DNA of 64,000 bases, from NCBI RefSeq assembly GCF_024171735.1, contig NZ_JAMTCH010000003.1:1290841-1354840 (forward strand), given 5' to 3'. Each line of letters opens with the position of its first letter. Positions within the stretch are counted from its first letter, which is position 1. The DNA is from Prauserella alba. GTDB taxonomy: Bacteria; Actinomycetota; Actinomycetes; Mycobacteriales; Pseudonocardiaceae. Shown here piece by piece: positions 21,128 through 29,553 of the stretch. The notes below the pieces were generated by a model. The model did no database searches. It was given only the letters and a program-made list of their open reading frames with translations, and was not told the origin of the DNA. The translations under genes and the position numbers were made by a program.

Positions 21128-22288
21128 TCAGGCCGGTTTGTCGGCGCCGACCAGCCACATGGAGAAATACTGCGAGCCGCCGCCGTAGGCGTGGCCCATC
21201 GCCGTGCGGGCATCGTCGACCTGATACTCGCCCGCGCGGCCCATCACCTGCTTGGCCGCCTCGGAGAACCGGAGCATGCCGGACGCTCCGATCGGATTGG
21301 ACGAGAGCACCCCGCCGGACGGGTTGACCGGCAGTCTGCCCCCGAGTGCGGTCTCGCCGGACTCGGTGAGCTTCCAGCCCTCGCCGTCGGGGGCGAAGCC
21401 GAGATTCTCCAGCCACATGGGCTCGAACCAGGAGAACGGCACGTAGATCTCCGCGGTGTCCACCTGGGACAGCGGGTCGGTGATGCCGGCCTGGCGCCAC
21501 AGCTCGGTGGCCGCGTCCCTGCCCGCCTGCGGGTTGACCTGGTCGCGGCCGGCGAACGTGGTCGGTTCGGTGCGCATGGCGGTGGCTTGGATCCAGGCGG
21601 GCGCCGGGGAGTCGTCGCCGGCCCGTTCGTCGCCGATCACCATTGCGCAGGCACCGTCGGACGACGGGCACGTCTCGTCGTAGCGGATCGGGTCCCACAG
21701 CATCTGCGAGGCCTGCACGGATTCGACCGTGATCTCGGACTGCCGCAGATGTGCGTGCGGGTTCAACGCCCCGTTCCGCCGGTCCTTCGCCGCGACGATC
21801 GCCCCGACGTGCTCCGGAGCGCCCGACCGGCGCAGGTAGGAGCGCACGTGCGGGGCGAAGTATCCGCCCGCGCCTGCGCCTACCGGCATCGTGAACGGCA
21901 CCCGGATGGACAGTGCCCACATCGCGTTGGACTCGGACTGCTTCTCGAACGCCACGGTCAGCACGCGGCGGTGCACTCCGGACTGTACGAGACTCGCAGC
22001 CACGAGCGCGGTCGATCCGCCGACCGAGCCCGCGGTGTGCACCCGGAGCAGTGGTTTGCCGTTCGCGCCGAGTGCGTCGGCGAGGAACAGTTCGGGCATC
22101 ATGACGCCTTCGAACAGGTCCGGCGCCTTGCCCACCACGACGGCGTCGATGTCGGACCAGCCGACGTCGGCGTCGACCATCGCGCGGTCCACGGCTTCGC
22201 GGAGCAGTCCTGGCATCGACACGTCGGTGCGTTTGCTGCGGTGGTGCGTCTGCCCGGTGCCGAGGACGGCGGCGCGTTGCTTGGCCAT
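21128..22288 (-). CDS. ltp3: Thiolase-fold lipid-transfer protein Ltp3
   Basis: A 386-residue thiolase-superfamily (SCP-x thiolase type) protein. The motifs HTAGSVGGSTALVAASLV and NPSGGVLSSNPIGASGMLRF fit this fold. With ltp4 and a DUF35 gene just upstream it matches Rv3523-Rv3522-Rv3521; in Rhodococcus ltp3 and ltp4 are needed for breakdown of C24-branched sterol side chains, where an aldolase rather than thiolase reaction is expected. It starts 3 bases after the ltp4 stop. Note that the thiolase Cys position reads HTAGS, without a cysteine, in line with an aldolase. Confidence 0.87.
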   Translation of the reverse strand: MAKQRAAVLGTGQTHHRSKRTDVSMPGLLREAVDRAMVDADVGWSDIDAVVVGKAPDLFEGVMMPELFLADALGANGKPLLRVHTAGSVGGSTALVAASLVQSGVHRRVLTVAFEKQSESNAMWALSIRVPFTMPVGAGAGGYFAPHVRSYLRRSGAPEHVGAIVAAKDRRNGALNPHAHLRQSEITVESVQASQMLWDPIRYDETCPSSDGACAMVIGDERAGDDSPAPAWIQATAMRTEPTTFAGRDQVNPQAGRDAATELWRQAGITDPLSQVDTAEIYVPFSWFEPMWLENLGFAPDGEGWKLTESGETALGGRLPVNPSGGVLSSNPIGASGMLRFSEAAKQVMGRAGEYQVDDARTAMGHAYGGGSQYFSMWLVGADKPA

Positions 22289-22291
22289 GTG

Positions 22292-23344
22292 TCAGCCCCT
22301 CTCCAGGACGGTGACCAGGTTCTGTTGCAGCGCGGGACCACTCGTGGCGTGACCGAGGGTGCGGGTGGCGTCGCCGTCGAGGATGCGCTGTGCGGCCTCG
22401 CCGATCCGGGCGAGCCCGGCCGAGAACATCGGGTTGCCGGTGAGGGTGCCGCCGGACGGGTTGATCCGTACGGCGTCGCCGAGTCCGAGTTCGTGGCGCA
22501 CGATGAGTTCCTGGTGGGTGAACGGTGCGTGGAGCTCGGCGACCTCGACCCCGTCGGTGCCGACCGCATCACCCGCGAGGCGGGTCGAGGGCGAAGTGGT
22601 GAGGTCGCGGGCGCCGAGGGACGGGGTGTCGATGCGGTGATCGATACCGCTGATGACGGCCGGCCGGTCGGCCAGGTCGCGGGCCCGGTCGGCCGCGGCG
22701 AGCACGATGACCGCGGCACCGTCGGTGACGGGGGCGATGTCGTGGCGGCGCAACGGATCGGCTATCGGCGTGGATTCGAGCAGGGCCGCCACGTCGGTCT
22801 CACCGCCGAACTGGGCACGGGGATTGCCCGCGGCGTCCCGCCTGTTGCGCGCCGCGACCTCGGCGAGGTCCTGTTCGGTCCACCGGCCGGATTCCAGCCC
22901 CAGCCGGGCCTGCAGCGCGGCGATGCTCACCGAGTCGGGCCACAGCGGGGCGACCGTGTACGGGTCGAGCTGCAACGACAGCACGCGCCGCAGCTCACCC
23001 GCCGACGACTTGCCGAATCCGTAGACCAGCGCGGTGTCGACCTCGCCCATGCGGATCTTCAGCCACGCCTCGTACAGCGCCCATGCCGCGTCCATCTCCA
23101 CGTGCGACTCGTGGATCGGCGGGAAGGCGCCGATCGCGTCGACCGCCGAGATGAACGAGAACGCCCGCCCCGCCAGGTAGTCCGAGGATCCGGAACACCA
23201 GAACCCGATGTCGGTCTTGGACAGTCCGGTCCGGGTGTAGACCTCGTCGAAGATCGGCACGAGCATCTCGACGCCGTTGGTGGTGCCGTGGGTCCGCCGC
23301 ACGTTGGGTGCCTGCGCGAACGCGACCACCGCGACTTCCGTCAT
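22292..23344 (-). CDS. ltp4: Thiolase-fold lipid-transfer protein Ltp4
   Basis: A 350-residue thiolase-fold protein, the likely partner of Ltp3 (compare Rv3522). It has IGFWCSGSSDYLAGR and ESHVEMDAAWALYEAWLKIR in the N-terminal half and INPSGGTLTGNPMFSAGLARI near the end. The ATG at 23344 is preceded by an AGAGG-type site. It lies 10 bases after the DUF35 gene, so the three form one operon under the KstR box at 24384. Confidence 0.86.
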   Translation of the reverse strand: MTEVAVVAFAQAPNVRRTHGTTNGVEMLVPIFDEVYTRTGLSKTDIGFWCSGSSDYLAGRAFSFISAVDAIGAFPPIHESHVEMDAAWALYEAWLKIRMGEVDTALVYGFGKSSAGELRRVLSLQLDPYTVAPLWPDSVSIAALQARLGLESGRWTEQDLAEVAARNRRDAAGNPRAQFGGETDVAALLESTPIADPLRRHDIAPVTDGAAVIVLAAADRARDLADRPAVISGIDHRIDTPSLGARDLTTSPSTRLAGDAVGTDGVEVAELHAPFTHQELIVRHELGLGDAVRINPSGGTLTGNPMFSAGLARIGEAAQRILDGDATRTLGHATSGPALQQNLVTVLERG

Positions 23345-23354
23345 GACTGCCTCT

Positions 23355-24374
23355 CTACAGGTGGTCGGCGTACGACGCGTACGGCGCGTCGGCTTCGCCC
23401 GTGGGTTCGAAGTGCGCGATGTTCTCGAGGCTCGTCGACCATTCCTCACGGGGTTTCCATGCGGCGCGCACGCGCATGCCCATGCGCACCTCGGAGGCCT
23501 CGCAGCCGAGCACGAGGTGCAGGAAGGGGATGTCGGCGCCGTCGAGCAGGATGTAGGCCCCGACGTACGGCGGTGCGATGCGCTGGCCCAGGAACGGCAC
23601 GTTGACGATGCAGAACGTCGTCACGATGCCGGTGTCGGGCAGTTCGGCCTCGTCGGTCGTCGGCACCCCGCACGTGGGGCACGCGCCGCGCGGCGGGATG
23701 TAGATCTTGCGGCAGGCCGGGCAGCGCTGGCCGAGCAGCCGGCCGTCGGCGAGGGCCCTGAGGTACCGGCTCTCTTCGAGGGAGGCCGAATGCGTGTAGT
23801 TCAGGTGCACCGGGGTGACGACGGTGTCGACCGTGTTGTCGTCGGCGCCGGTGTCGGCCGCCGGGGGAGCGGGGGCCGTCGGCGCCGGGTCGGTGGGCGG
23901 GTCGGCCACGGGGACGAAGTAGGCGATGTCGCGGATGTGGCCTACGGGTTCGTCGGCCCATCGGACGCGGACGCGTTGTCCGGTGTGGACGGATGTGGGG
24001 TCGCCGCCGGTGTCGAGTGCGTGGAGCATGGCCGTGTCGGCCCCGTCGAGGCGGACGAGCGCCCAGGCGAACGGCCGCTGTACCGGTTGGCCGGGCAGCG
24101 GGTCGGTGACCCACGACCACGACACGACCGTGCCCTCGGCGGCGACGTCGACCAGTTCGCCCGTCGGTTCGGCGGTGTCGGGGTCGTATTCGACCGGGGG
24201 CACGTGGACCCGGCCGTCGGAGCCGCGGGCGCCGAGAATCCGGCGCTGCGCGAGCGCGGTCATGAACCGCCCGAGCACGGGGCCGACCGAACGGGTGTAG
24301 TCGAAGCCGATGTCGAGCGGTGCGGACAACGGCTGCTCTGGTATCTCGGCTGATTCGGATTCGACAGCAGTCAC
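23355..24374 (-). CDS. DUF35 tandem OB-fold/zinc-ribbon protein (Rv3521-like)
   Basis: Probable accessory subunit of the Ltp3/Ltp4 aldolase. Of 339 residues, the first half is an OB-fold (VVSWSWVTDP to RVRVRWADEP) and the second half is a full DUF35 unit: a zinc ribbon CPACRKIYIPPRGACPTCG followed by an OB-fold ending HLVLGCEASEVRMGMRVRAAW. An acidic Pro/Ala linker separates them. DUF35 proteins bind thiolase-fold partners and help present the acyl-CoA. The GTG at 24374 lies only 9 bases after the KstR box and has no ribosome site, so the message may be leaderless. Confidence 0.85.
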   Translation of the reverse strand: MTAVESESAEIPEQPLSAPLDIGFDYTRSVGPVLGRFMTALAQRRILGARGSDGRVHVPPVEYDPDTAEPTGELVDVAAEGTVVSWSWVTDPLPGQPVQRPFAWALVRLDGADTAMLHALDTGGDPTSVHTGQRVRVRWADEPVGHIRDIAYFVPVADPPTDPAPTAPAPPAADTGADDNTVDTVVTPVHLNYTHSASLEESRYLRALADGRLLGQRCPACRKIYIPPRGACPTCGVPTTDEAELPDTGIVTTFCIVNVPFLGQRIAPPYVGAYILLDGADIPFLHLVLGCEASEVRMGMRVRAAWKPREEWSTSLENIAHFEPTGEADAPYASYADHL

Positions 24375-24383
24375 GCAAGAAAG

Positions 24384-24397
24384 TGAAACACGTTCTC
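24384..24397. promoter_or_regulatory. KstR operator, DUF35-ltp4-ltp3 operon
   Basis: TGAAACACGTTCTC fits the KstR consensus except for the last base. It is 9 bases from the GTG of the DUF35 gene. The hexamer at the -10 spacing (TTCACT on the minus strand) is weaker than at the other promoters. Confidence 0.8.
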
Positions 24398-24449
24398 GAT
24401 ATCCTCGGCAACCCGGTCCGATGAGGCGCCGGGCAGGGTTGCCCAAATG

Positions 24450-24463
24450 TGGAACGAGTTCTA
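24450..24463. promoter_or_regulatory. KstR operator and -10, fadD promoter
   Basis: TGGAACGAGTTCTA is an exact consensus match. Its last TA begins TAGATT (24462-24467), which ends 7 bases before the ATG at 24475, so the transcript is probably leaderless. Confidence 0.87.
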
Positions 24464-24474
24464 GATTTGCGAGT

Positions 24475-26067
24475 ATGACCTCGACGAATGCTGCGCGCCC
24501 CGCGACCGACCACCCCGCCGAGACCGTCGGCCTGTGGAACATCGCCGCCGAACGTCCGGAGCTGATCGCCGCCGTTGACCCCGACGGCACCGAGGTCACC
24601 TACGGGCAGCTGGCGGCCAAGGCGAACACGTACGCGCGCGGCCTGCAGGCGCTCGGTCTGGAGCCCGGGGACGCCGTCGTGGTGCTGCAGCCGAACGGGA
24701 TCGAACTCGTGGCCGCCTACTTCGCGGCGATCCAGTCCGGCCTGTACGTCGTGATGGCGAACTGGCACCTGACCGGGGCCGAGGTGGCGTACCTGATCAC
24801 CGACTCCGGGGCGAAGGCCTTGTTGGTGCACGAGCGGTTCGCCGACACGGCCGTCGCCGCCGCCGACGAGGCGGGTCTCGGCACCCGCGGCCGGTTCGCC
24901 GTGGGCTCCGTCGACGGATTCCGCCGCATCGAGGAACTCGGTGCCGGCGAGGGGGACGGCAGGCCCTCACGGCGCACGGCGGGTTCGCCGATGCTCTACA
25001 CGTCCGGCACGACGGGCAGGCCGAAGGGTGTGCGGCGTCCGCTGACCGGTGCCGATCCGGACGAGGTGTCGCCCGCCAACCGCGGCTTCTTCGCCATCTT
25101 CGGCATCGAGCCGTTCGACGGGCACGTGCACCTGTGCGGTTCTCCGCTGTACCACACGGCGGTGCTGAACTTCGTCGCGATCTCCATCCAGCTCGGGCAT
25201 CCGGCGGTGCTGATGGACCGGTGGGACCCCGAGGAGATGCTGCGGCTCATCGAACGCCACCGCGTGACCCACAGTCACATGGTGCCCACCCAGTTCCGCA
25301 GGCTGCTCGCACTGCCTGACGAGACCCGCCTGCGCTACGACGTGTCGTCGCTGCGCGTGATGATCCACGGCGCCGCTCCGTGCCCGGACGAGGTCAAACG
25401 GCGGATGCTCGACTGGTGGGGACCGGTGGTCACCGAGTACTACGCGGCGACCGAGGGTGGCGGCACCGTCATCAGCGGCGCCGAGTGGTTGCGCAAGCCC
25501 GGCTCGGTCGGCAGGCCGTGGCCGAACTCCACGGTCAAGATCCTCGACGACGACGGCAACGAACTGCCCGCGGGGGAGCCGGGGTCGGTCTACCTGCAGA
25601 TGGGCGGCTCGCGGTTCGAATACCACAACGACCGGGACAAGACCGAGCGGGCGAAGGTCGGTGAGCTGTTCACCCTGGGCGACGTCGGCCACCTCGACGA
25701 GGACGGCTATCTGTACCTGCACGACCGCAAGAGCGACATGATCATCTCCGGTGGGGTGAACATCTATCCCGCCGAGATCGAAGGCGAGCTGGCCGTGCAT
25801 CCCAAGGTCGCCGACGTCGCGGTGTTCGGCGTGCCGCACGACGACTGGGGCGAGGAGATCAAGGCGGTCGTGCAGCCCGCCGAGGGAGTCGAGGGCTCGG
25901 CCGCGCTCACCGAGGAACTCCTCGACCACGCCCGCGGCCGATTGGCGAAGTTCAAACTGCCGAAGAGTGTCGACTACCGCGACAGCCTGCCGCGTGACCC
26001 CAACGGCAAGCTGTACAAGCGGCGCCTGCGCGATCCGTACTGGGAGGGACGCGACCGCGCCATCTGA
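24475..26067 (+). CDS. Steroid or fatty acyl-CoA synthetase (FadD family)
   Basis: ANL-superfamily ligase of 530 residues that activates a carboxylic acid with ATP and CoA. It has the P-loop-like motif LYTSGTTGRPKGV (about 178-190), YYAATEGGG (A5-type), TLGDVGHLDEDGYLYLHDR (A7) and the C-terminal lysine motif PRDPNGKLYKRRLR. It is clearly different from the FadD19 gene at 27838. Its operator shows it belongs to the KstR regulon; a steroid-acid substrate such as a shortened side chain is likely, but which one cannot be told. FadD4- or FadD17-like are the nearest mycobacterial names I can suggest. Confidence 0.85.
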   Translation: MTSTNAARPATDHPAETVGLWNIAAERPELIAAVDPDGTEVTYGQLAAKANTYARGLQALGLEPGDAVVVLQPNGIELVAAYFAAIQSGLYVVMANWHLTGAEVAYLITDSGAKALLVHERFADTAVAAADEAGLGTRGRFAVGSVDGFRRIEELGAGEGDGRPSRRTAGSPMLYTSGTTGRPKGVRRPLTGADPDEVSPANRGFFAIFGIEPFDGHVHLCGSPLYHTAVLNFVAISIQLGHPAVLMDRWDPEEMLRLIERHRVTHSHMVPTQFRRLLALPDETRLRYDVSSLRVMIHGAAPCPDEVKRRMLDWWGPVVTEYYAATEGGGTVISGAEWLRKPGSVGRPWPNSTVKILDDDGNELPAGEPGSVYLQMGGSRFEYHNDRDKTERAKVGELFTLGDVGHLDEDGYLYLHDRKSDMIISGGVNIYPAEIEGELAVHPKVADVAVFGVPHDDWGEEIKAVVQPAEGVEGSAALTEELLDHARGRLAKFKLPKSVDYRDSLPRDPNGKLYKRRLRDPYWEGRDRAI

Positions 26068-26197
26068 GGTCTCCGGATACCGAGTACTTCCCGGGTGTGC
26101 TGGTTACTCTCACGCGCGGCCCAGGCCTCCCAGCGCCGGCCACACCGGATGTGCGAACGCCACCCCGCGGCGAGCGGAGCCGACCGTAGCTCGGGTT

Positions 26198-26521
26198 CTA
26201 GTCGGGCAGCGGGTAAGCGTCGCTGAGGGCGGGGTAGTAGTCGGTGTCCCAATCCTGGTTGACGGAGGCGTGGGCGATGACGGCGCCGAGCCGGTCGAGG
26301 TAGTAGTGCCAGCCGGGTCCGACGCCGGTGGCGTCGTAGGGTTCGGCGAGGCGTTGGATGAAGACCAGGGTGGTGGAGCCGTCGTCGTTTGTAGTCAGCG
26401 AGAGCTGCAGTCGCCAGGTGTCCTCGGGGCTGGGCAGGTCGACGACCAACCGTGCGGGTTCCTCGCACTCCACGATGGTGACGGCTTGCGGGCCGGCGTC
26501 GTCCTCGAACCCATCGCGGTA
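26198..26521 (-). pseudogene. C-terminal remnant of an SRPBCC/AHSA1-like gene
   Basis: On the minus strand a frame reads like the last 100 or so residues of an SRPBCC (START-like) protein: VTIVECEEPARLVVD, WRLQLSLTTNDDGSTTLVF and GPGWHYYLDRLGAVIAHA up to a normal stop. Upstream of about residue DDAGPQAV the frame runs into the antisense of the next remnant and no start codon with a ribosome site exists. The N-terminal half of the domain is missing, so the gene is broken. Between 26068 and 26197 I see nothing else. Confidence 0.6.
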
Positions 26522-26803
26522 CCGGAGGCGGCCCGGGAGCGATTCTGGGAGCGGGTCCGGAGTACGCACGCCGTGCTGCGGCAGCAGCCGGGGTTTCTGG
26601 ACGACATGCTGCTCGAACAGCACTCGGGCCCCGGCCGGTTCAACGCCGTCACCGTGGTCCGGTGGGCCTCGGAGGACGCGCTGGCCGGTGCGAAGGCCGC
26701 CGTCGACGAGCTCCACCGCGCCGACGGGTTTCGGCCCGCCGAATTCTTCCGCGACGCGGGTATCGAAGCCGACGTGGCCAACTACGTCGACCTGCCCCGC
26801 TGA
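26486..26803 (+). pseudogene. Antibiotic-biosynthesis-monooxygenase-like remnant
   Basis: The plus-strand frame VVLEPIAVPEAARERFWER through PGFLDDMLLEQ, FNAVTVVRWASEDAL and VANYVDLPR resembles a complete small ABM/YgiN-like dimeric alpha-beta barrel protein lacking only its first residues. No ATG or GTG is in frame at the expected place; a TTG at 26486 without ribosome site is the only option. It abuts the SRPBCC remnant head to head, so both probably lost their 5' ends in one deletion. Confidence 0.55.
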
Positions 26804-26828
26804 CCCTGTCCGGGGAGACCGACGGACT

Positions 26829-26881
26829 GCCCCCAGGGGCACTTTGGTCGCATTGAGTGCAACCAAAGTGCCCCTGGGGGC
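26829..26881. terminator. 20-bp perfect palindrome, bidirectional terminator or dispersed repeat
   Basis: Arms 26829-26848 and 26862-26881 pair perfectly over 20 bp around a 13-base loop, with the core GGGGCACTTTGGT. It lies between the convergent ABM remnant and echA19, which suits a terminator. The high perfection and AT-containing core also look like a dispersed intergenic palindrome. Confidence 0.75.
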
Positions 26882-26890
26882 TTGTCGGTG

Positions 26891-27679
26891 TCAGCGGGCG
26901 CGGAAGTTCGGGGTGCGTTTCTCGGCGAAGGCGCGCGGGCCCTCCTTGGCGTCCTCGCTGGCGAACACGCCCACGCCGTACTGGGACTCCAGTGTGAAGG
27001 CCTCCTCCTCGTGCATCCCCTCGGTGTCACGCATCGTGCGCAGGATGGCTTGTACGGCAAGCGGACCGTTCGCGGCGATCGTGTCGGCGATCTCCAGCGC
27101 CGTGTCCAGGGCGTCGCCGTCGGGGACGACCCGCCCGATCAGTCCGATGTCGCGTGCCTCGGCGGCGGCGATGTGCCTGCCGGTCAGCAGGATCTCCGCG
27201 GCGACCGTGTAGGGGATCTGGCGCGGCAGCCGCACCGCCGACCCGCCGAGTGGGAACAGTCCCCAGCGCGCCTCGGAGACGCCGAACTTCGCGCTCTCGC
27301 CCGCGATCCGGATGTCGGTGCCCTGCAGGATCTCGGTGCCGCCCGCGATCGCGGGCCCTTCGACGGCGGCGATGAGCGGTTTGGTCAGCCTGCGGCCTTT
27401 GAGTAGACCGTCCATGCGGCTCGGGTCGAACGTGCCCTTGTCGAACGAGTCCGAGGGCCGGTTGCTGTTCATCGCCTTGAGGTCGGCGCCCGCACAGAAC
27501 GTGCCGCCCGCACCGGTCAGCACGCAGCTGCGGATCTCGGCGTCCTCGTCGACCCGGTCCCATGCCTCGGTCATGATCGCGAGCATGTCGGCCGTGAGCG
27601 CGTTGCGCGCTTCCGGCCGGTTCAGCGTCACCACGAGGGTGTGCCCGCGTTGTTCCACCAGAGCGTGCGCCTCGGTCAT
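26891..27679 (-). CDS. echA19: Steroid enoyl-CoA hydratase EchA19
   Basis: Crotonase-family hydratase of 262 residues that adds water to the side-chain enoyl-CoA (3-oxo-chol-4,22-dien-24-oyl-CoA in M. tuberculosis). It has the oxyanion-hole segment [16 protein letters not shown] near 55-70 and [21 protein letters not shown] with the second backbone NH; one catalytic Glu lies in [12 protein letters not shown]. The ATG at 27679 has an AAAGGA site. It is divergent from fadD19, as Rv3516 is from Rv3515c, and may share its operator. Confidence 0.9.
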   Translation of the reverse strand: MTEAHALVEQRGHTLVVTLNRPEARNALTADMLAIMTEAWDRVDEDAEIRSCVLTGAGGTFCAGADLKAMNSNRPSDSFDKGTFDPSRMDGLLKGRRLTKPLIAAVEGPAIAGGTEILQGTDIRIAGESAKFGVSEARWGLFPLGGSAVRLPRQIPYTVAAEILLTGRHIAAAEARDIGLIGRVVPDGDALDTALEIADTIAANGPLAVQAILRTMRDTEGMHEEEAFTLESQYGVGVFASEDAKEGPRAFAEKRTPNFRAR

Positions 27680-27812
27680 GTGGGTCCTTTCGCCCGTCGG
27701 GGAGATGCGGTGCCGGTGCGTGCGGCCGCCGCGGGAGTGGCCGGGCCGGTGCGACGCCCGGCCGCGGGGTTCGCGGGGTCTGATCCCGCGGAACTTCACC
27801 ATTGCCCGAAAC

Positions 27813-27826
27813 AATAACATGTTCTA
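27813..27826. promoter_or_regulatory. KstR operator and -10, fadD19 promoter
   Basis: AATAACATGTTCTA matches the KstR consensus except for the first base. Its last TA begins TAGTTT (27825-27830), ending 7 bases before the GTG at 27838, so fadD19 is probably leaderless. It is the only box in the echA19-fadD19 gap. Confidence 0.86.
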
Positions 27827-27837
27827 GTTTGTTCGTC

Positions 27838-29454
27838 GTGGCCTTCAACATCGCAGACCTGCTGGAGCACGCCGTCGACGTCGCGGGCGATCGCACCGCG
27901 GTCGTCTGTGGTGACCGGAGCCTGACCTACACCGAACTGGACGAGCGCGCCAACCGGCTCGCACACCACCTGGCGTCCATCGGGGTCGGCAAGGGTGATC
28001 ACATCGGCGTGTACTCCCGAAACTCCCTGGAAATGATCGAGACGATGTTCGCGGCGTACAAGCTCCGCGCCATCGCGATCAACGTCAACTACCGTTACGT
28101 CGAGGCCGAGCTGAGCTACCTGCTCGACAACGGCGACGTCGTGGCGCTGATGTACGAGCGGCAGTACTCCGACCGTGTCGCAGCGGTCCTGCCCTCGCTG
28201 CCGAGACTGAAACACGTTTTCGTCATTGAGGACGGCACCGACGCCGAGGCCGTGGCCGGCGCGGTCCGGTACGAGGACGCGGTCGCAGGCGGCTCACCGG
28301 AGCGTGACTTCCCGCAGCGCAGCGGCGACGACCTCTACATCCTCTACACCGGCGGCACGACCGGCTATCCGAAGGGCGTCATGTGGCGCCACGAGGACGT
28401 CTTCCGGGCACTGGGCGGCGGTATCGACTTCATCACCGGCGAGTACGTGCCCGACGAGTGGGCCCTCGCCGAACAGGGCCGCGACGGTGCCATGGTTCGG
28501 CTGCCCGCGGCACCGCTGATCCACGGCGCGGCGCAGTGGGCGGCGTTCGGCGCGTTATTCGCGTGCGGCACGGTGGTGTTCGTGCCGCAGTTCGAGGCGG
28601 ACGAGGTCTGGCGGGCGATCGAACGGCACCGGGTCAACGTGGTCACGATCGTCGGCGACGCCATGGGGCGCCCGCTGCTGGACGCCTACCGCGCCGGTTC
28701 GTACGACGCATCGTCGATCGTGGCCGTCTCCAGTCACGCGGCACTGTTCTCCCAGTCCGTGAAGCAGGAGTATCTCGCCGAGTTTCCGAACCTCGTGCTC
28801 ACCGACGCGATCGGCTCCTCGGAGAGCGGGTTCACGGGCATCGGCATGATGGGCCGCGAGGACGATCACTCGGCGGGGCCTCGGGTCAACTTCGGCAAGG
28901 ACGCCGTGTTGCTGGACGACGACGACACCGTCGTGGCCGCCGAGCCGGGCGCCGTCGGGCGGATCGCCAGGCGGGGGCACGTGCCGCTCGGCTACTACAA
29001 GGACCCCGCCAAGAGCGAGACGATCTTCGTCGAGGCCGGGGGAGCGCGCTACGTGGTGCCCGGCGACTACGCCCGCTACGAGGAGGACGGCACGGTCACG
29101 CTGCTCGGGCGCGGGTCGCAGTGCGTGAACACCGGCGGGGAGAAGGTGTTCCCCGAAGAGGTCGAAGGCGCGCTCAAATCGCATCCCGACGTGTTCGACG
29201 CGCTCGTGATCGGTGTGCCCGACGAGCGCATGGGCCAGCGCGTGGGCGCCGTCGTCGAATCGCGGCCGGGTGCGCAGCTGGACCTGGCCACGCTGGAGGA
29301 GCACGTGCGAGGCGCGGTCGCGGGATACAAGGTGCCGCGCAGCGTGTGGCTCGTGCCGCGGGTCGAACGGCTCCCCAGTGGCAAGCCCGACTACCAGTGG
29401 GCGCTGCGTCACGCCGAAGCCCACGCGCCCGACACCGAGAAATCGGCGGCCTGA
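27838..29454 (+). CDS. fadD19: Steroid C26-acid CoA ligase FadD19
   Basis: Acyl-CoA synthetase of 538 residues that activates the long-chain steroid acid made by CYP125. It shows LYTGGTTGYPKGVMWRHED (ATP-binding loop), the IGSSESGF A5 motif, IPGDYA-like VVPGDYARYEEDGTVTLLGR, and the C-terminal PSGKPDYQWA lysine motif. These follow mycobacterial FadD19 closely, including the start NIADLLEHAVDV. In Rhodococcus fadD19 is required for C24-branched sterol side chains. The GTG at 27838 is chosen by its fixed distance to the -10 and by alignment. Confidence 0.94.
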   Translation: MAFNIADLLEHAVDVAGDRTAVVCGDRSLTYTELDERANRLAHHLASIGVGKGDHIGVYSRNSLEMIETMFAAYKLRAIAINVNYRYVEAELSYLLDNGDVVALMYERQYSDRVAAVLPSLPRLKHVFVIEDGTDAEAVAGAVRYEDAVAGGSPERDFPQRSGDDLYILYTGGTTGYPKGVMWRHEDVFRALGGGIDFITGEYVPDEWALAEQGRDGAMVRLPAAPLIHGAAQWAAFGALFACGTVVFVPQFEADEVWRAIERHRVNVVTIVGDAMGRPLLDAYRAGSYDASSIVAVSSHAALFSQSVKQEYLAEFPNLVLTDAIGSSESGFTGIGMMGREDDHSAGPRVNFGKDAVLLDDDDTVVAAEPGAVGRIARRGHVPLGYYKDPAKSETIFVEAGGARYVVPGDYARYEEDGTVTLLGRGSQCVNTGGEKVFPEEVEGALKSHPDVFDALVIGVPDERMGQRVGAVVESRPGAQLDLATLEEHVRGAVAGYKVPRSVWLVPRVERLPSGKPDYQWALRHAEAHAPDTEKSAA

Positions 29455-29553
29455 GCCGGCGATCACGTCCCGGGCCGCCCGGCACCACGCGGTGCACCGT
29501 GGCCCGGCGCTGCGCCCCGTCCGGCCGGCAACCCCAGTCTAGGAGGATCTGCG

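Noticed and set aside
28208-28221. KstR-like sequence TGAAACACGTTTTC inside fadD19
   Set aside because: It lies 370 bases inside the coding region, its right half departs from the consensus, and the frame there encodes conserved FadD19 residues. Probably chance.
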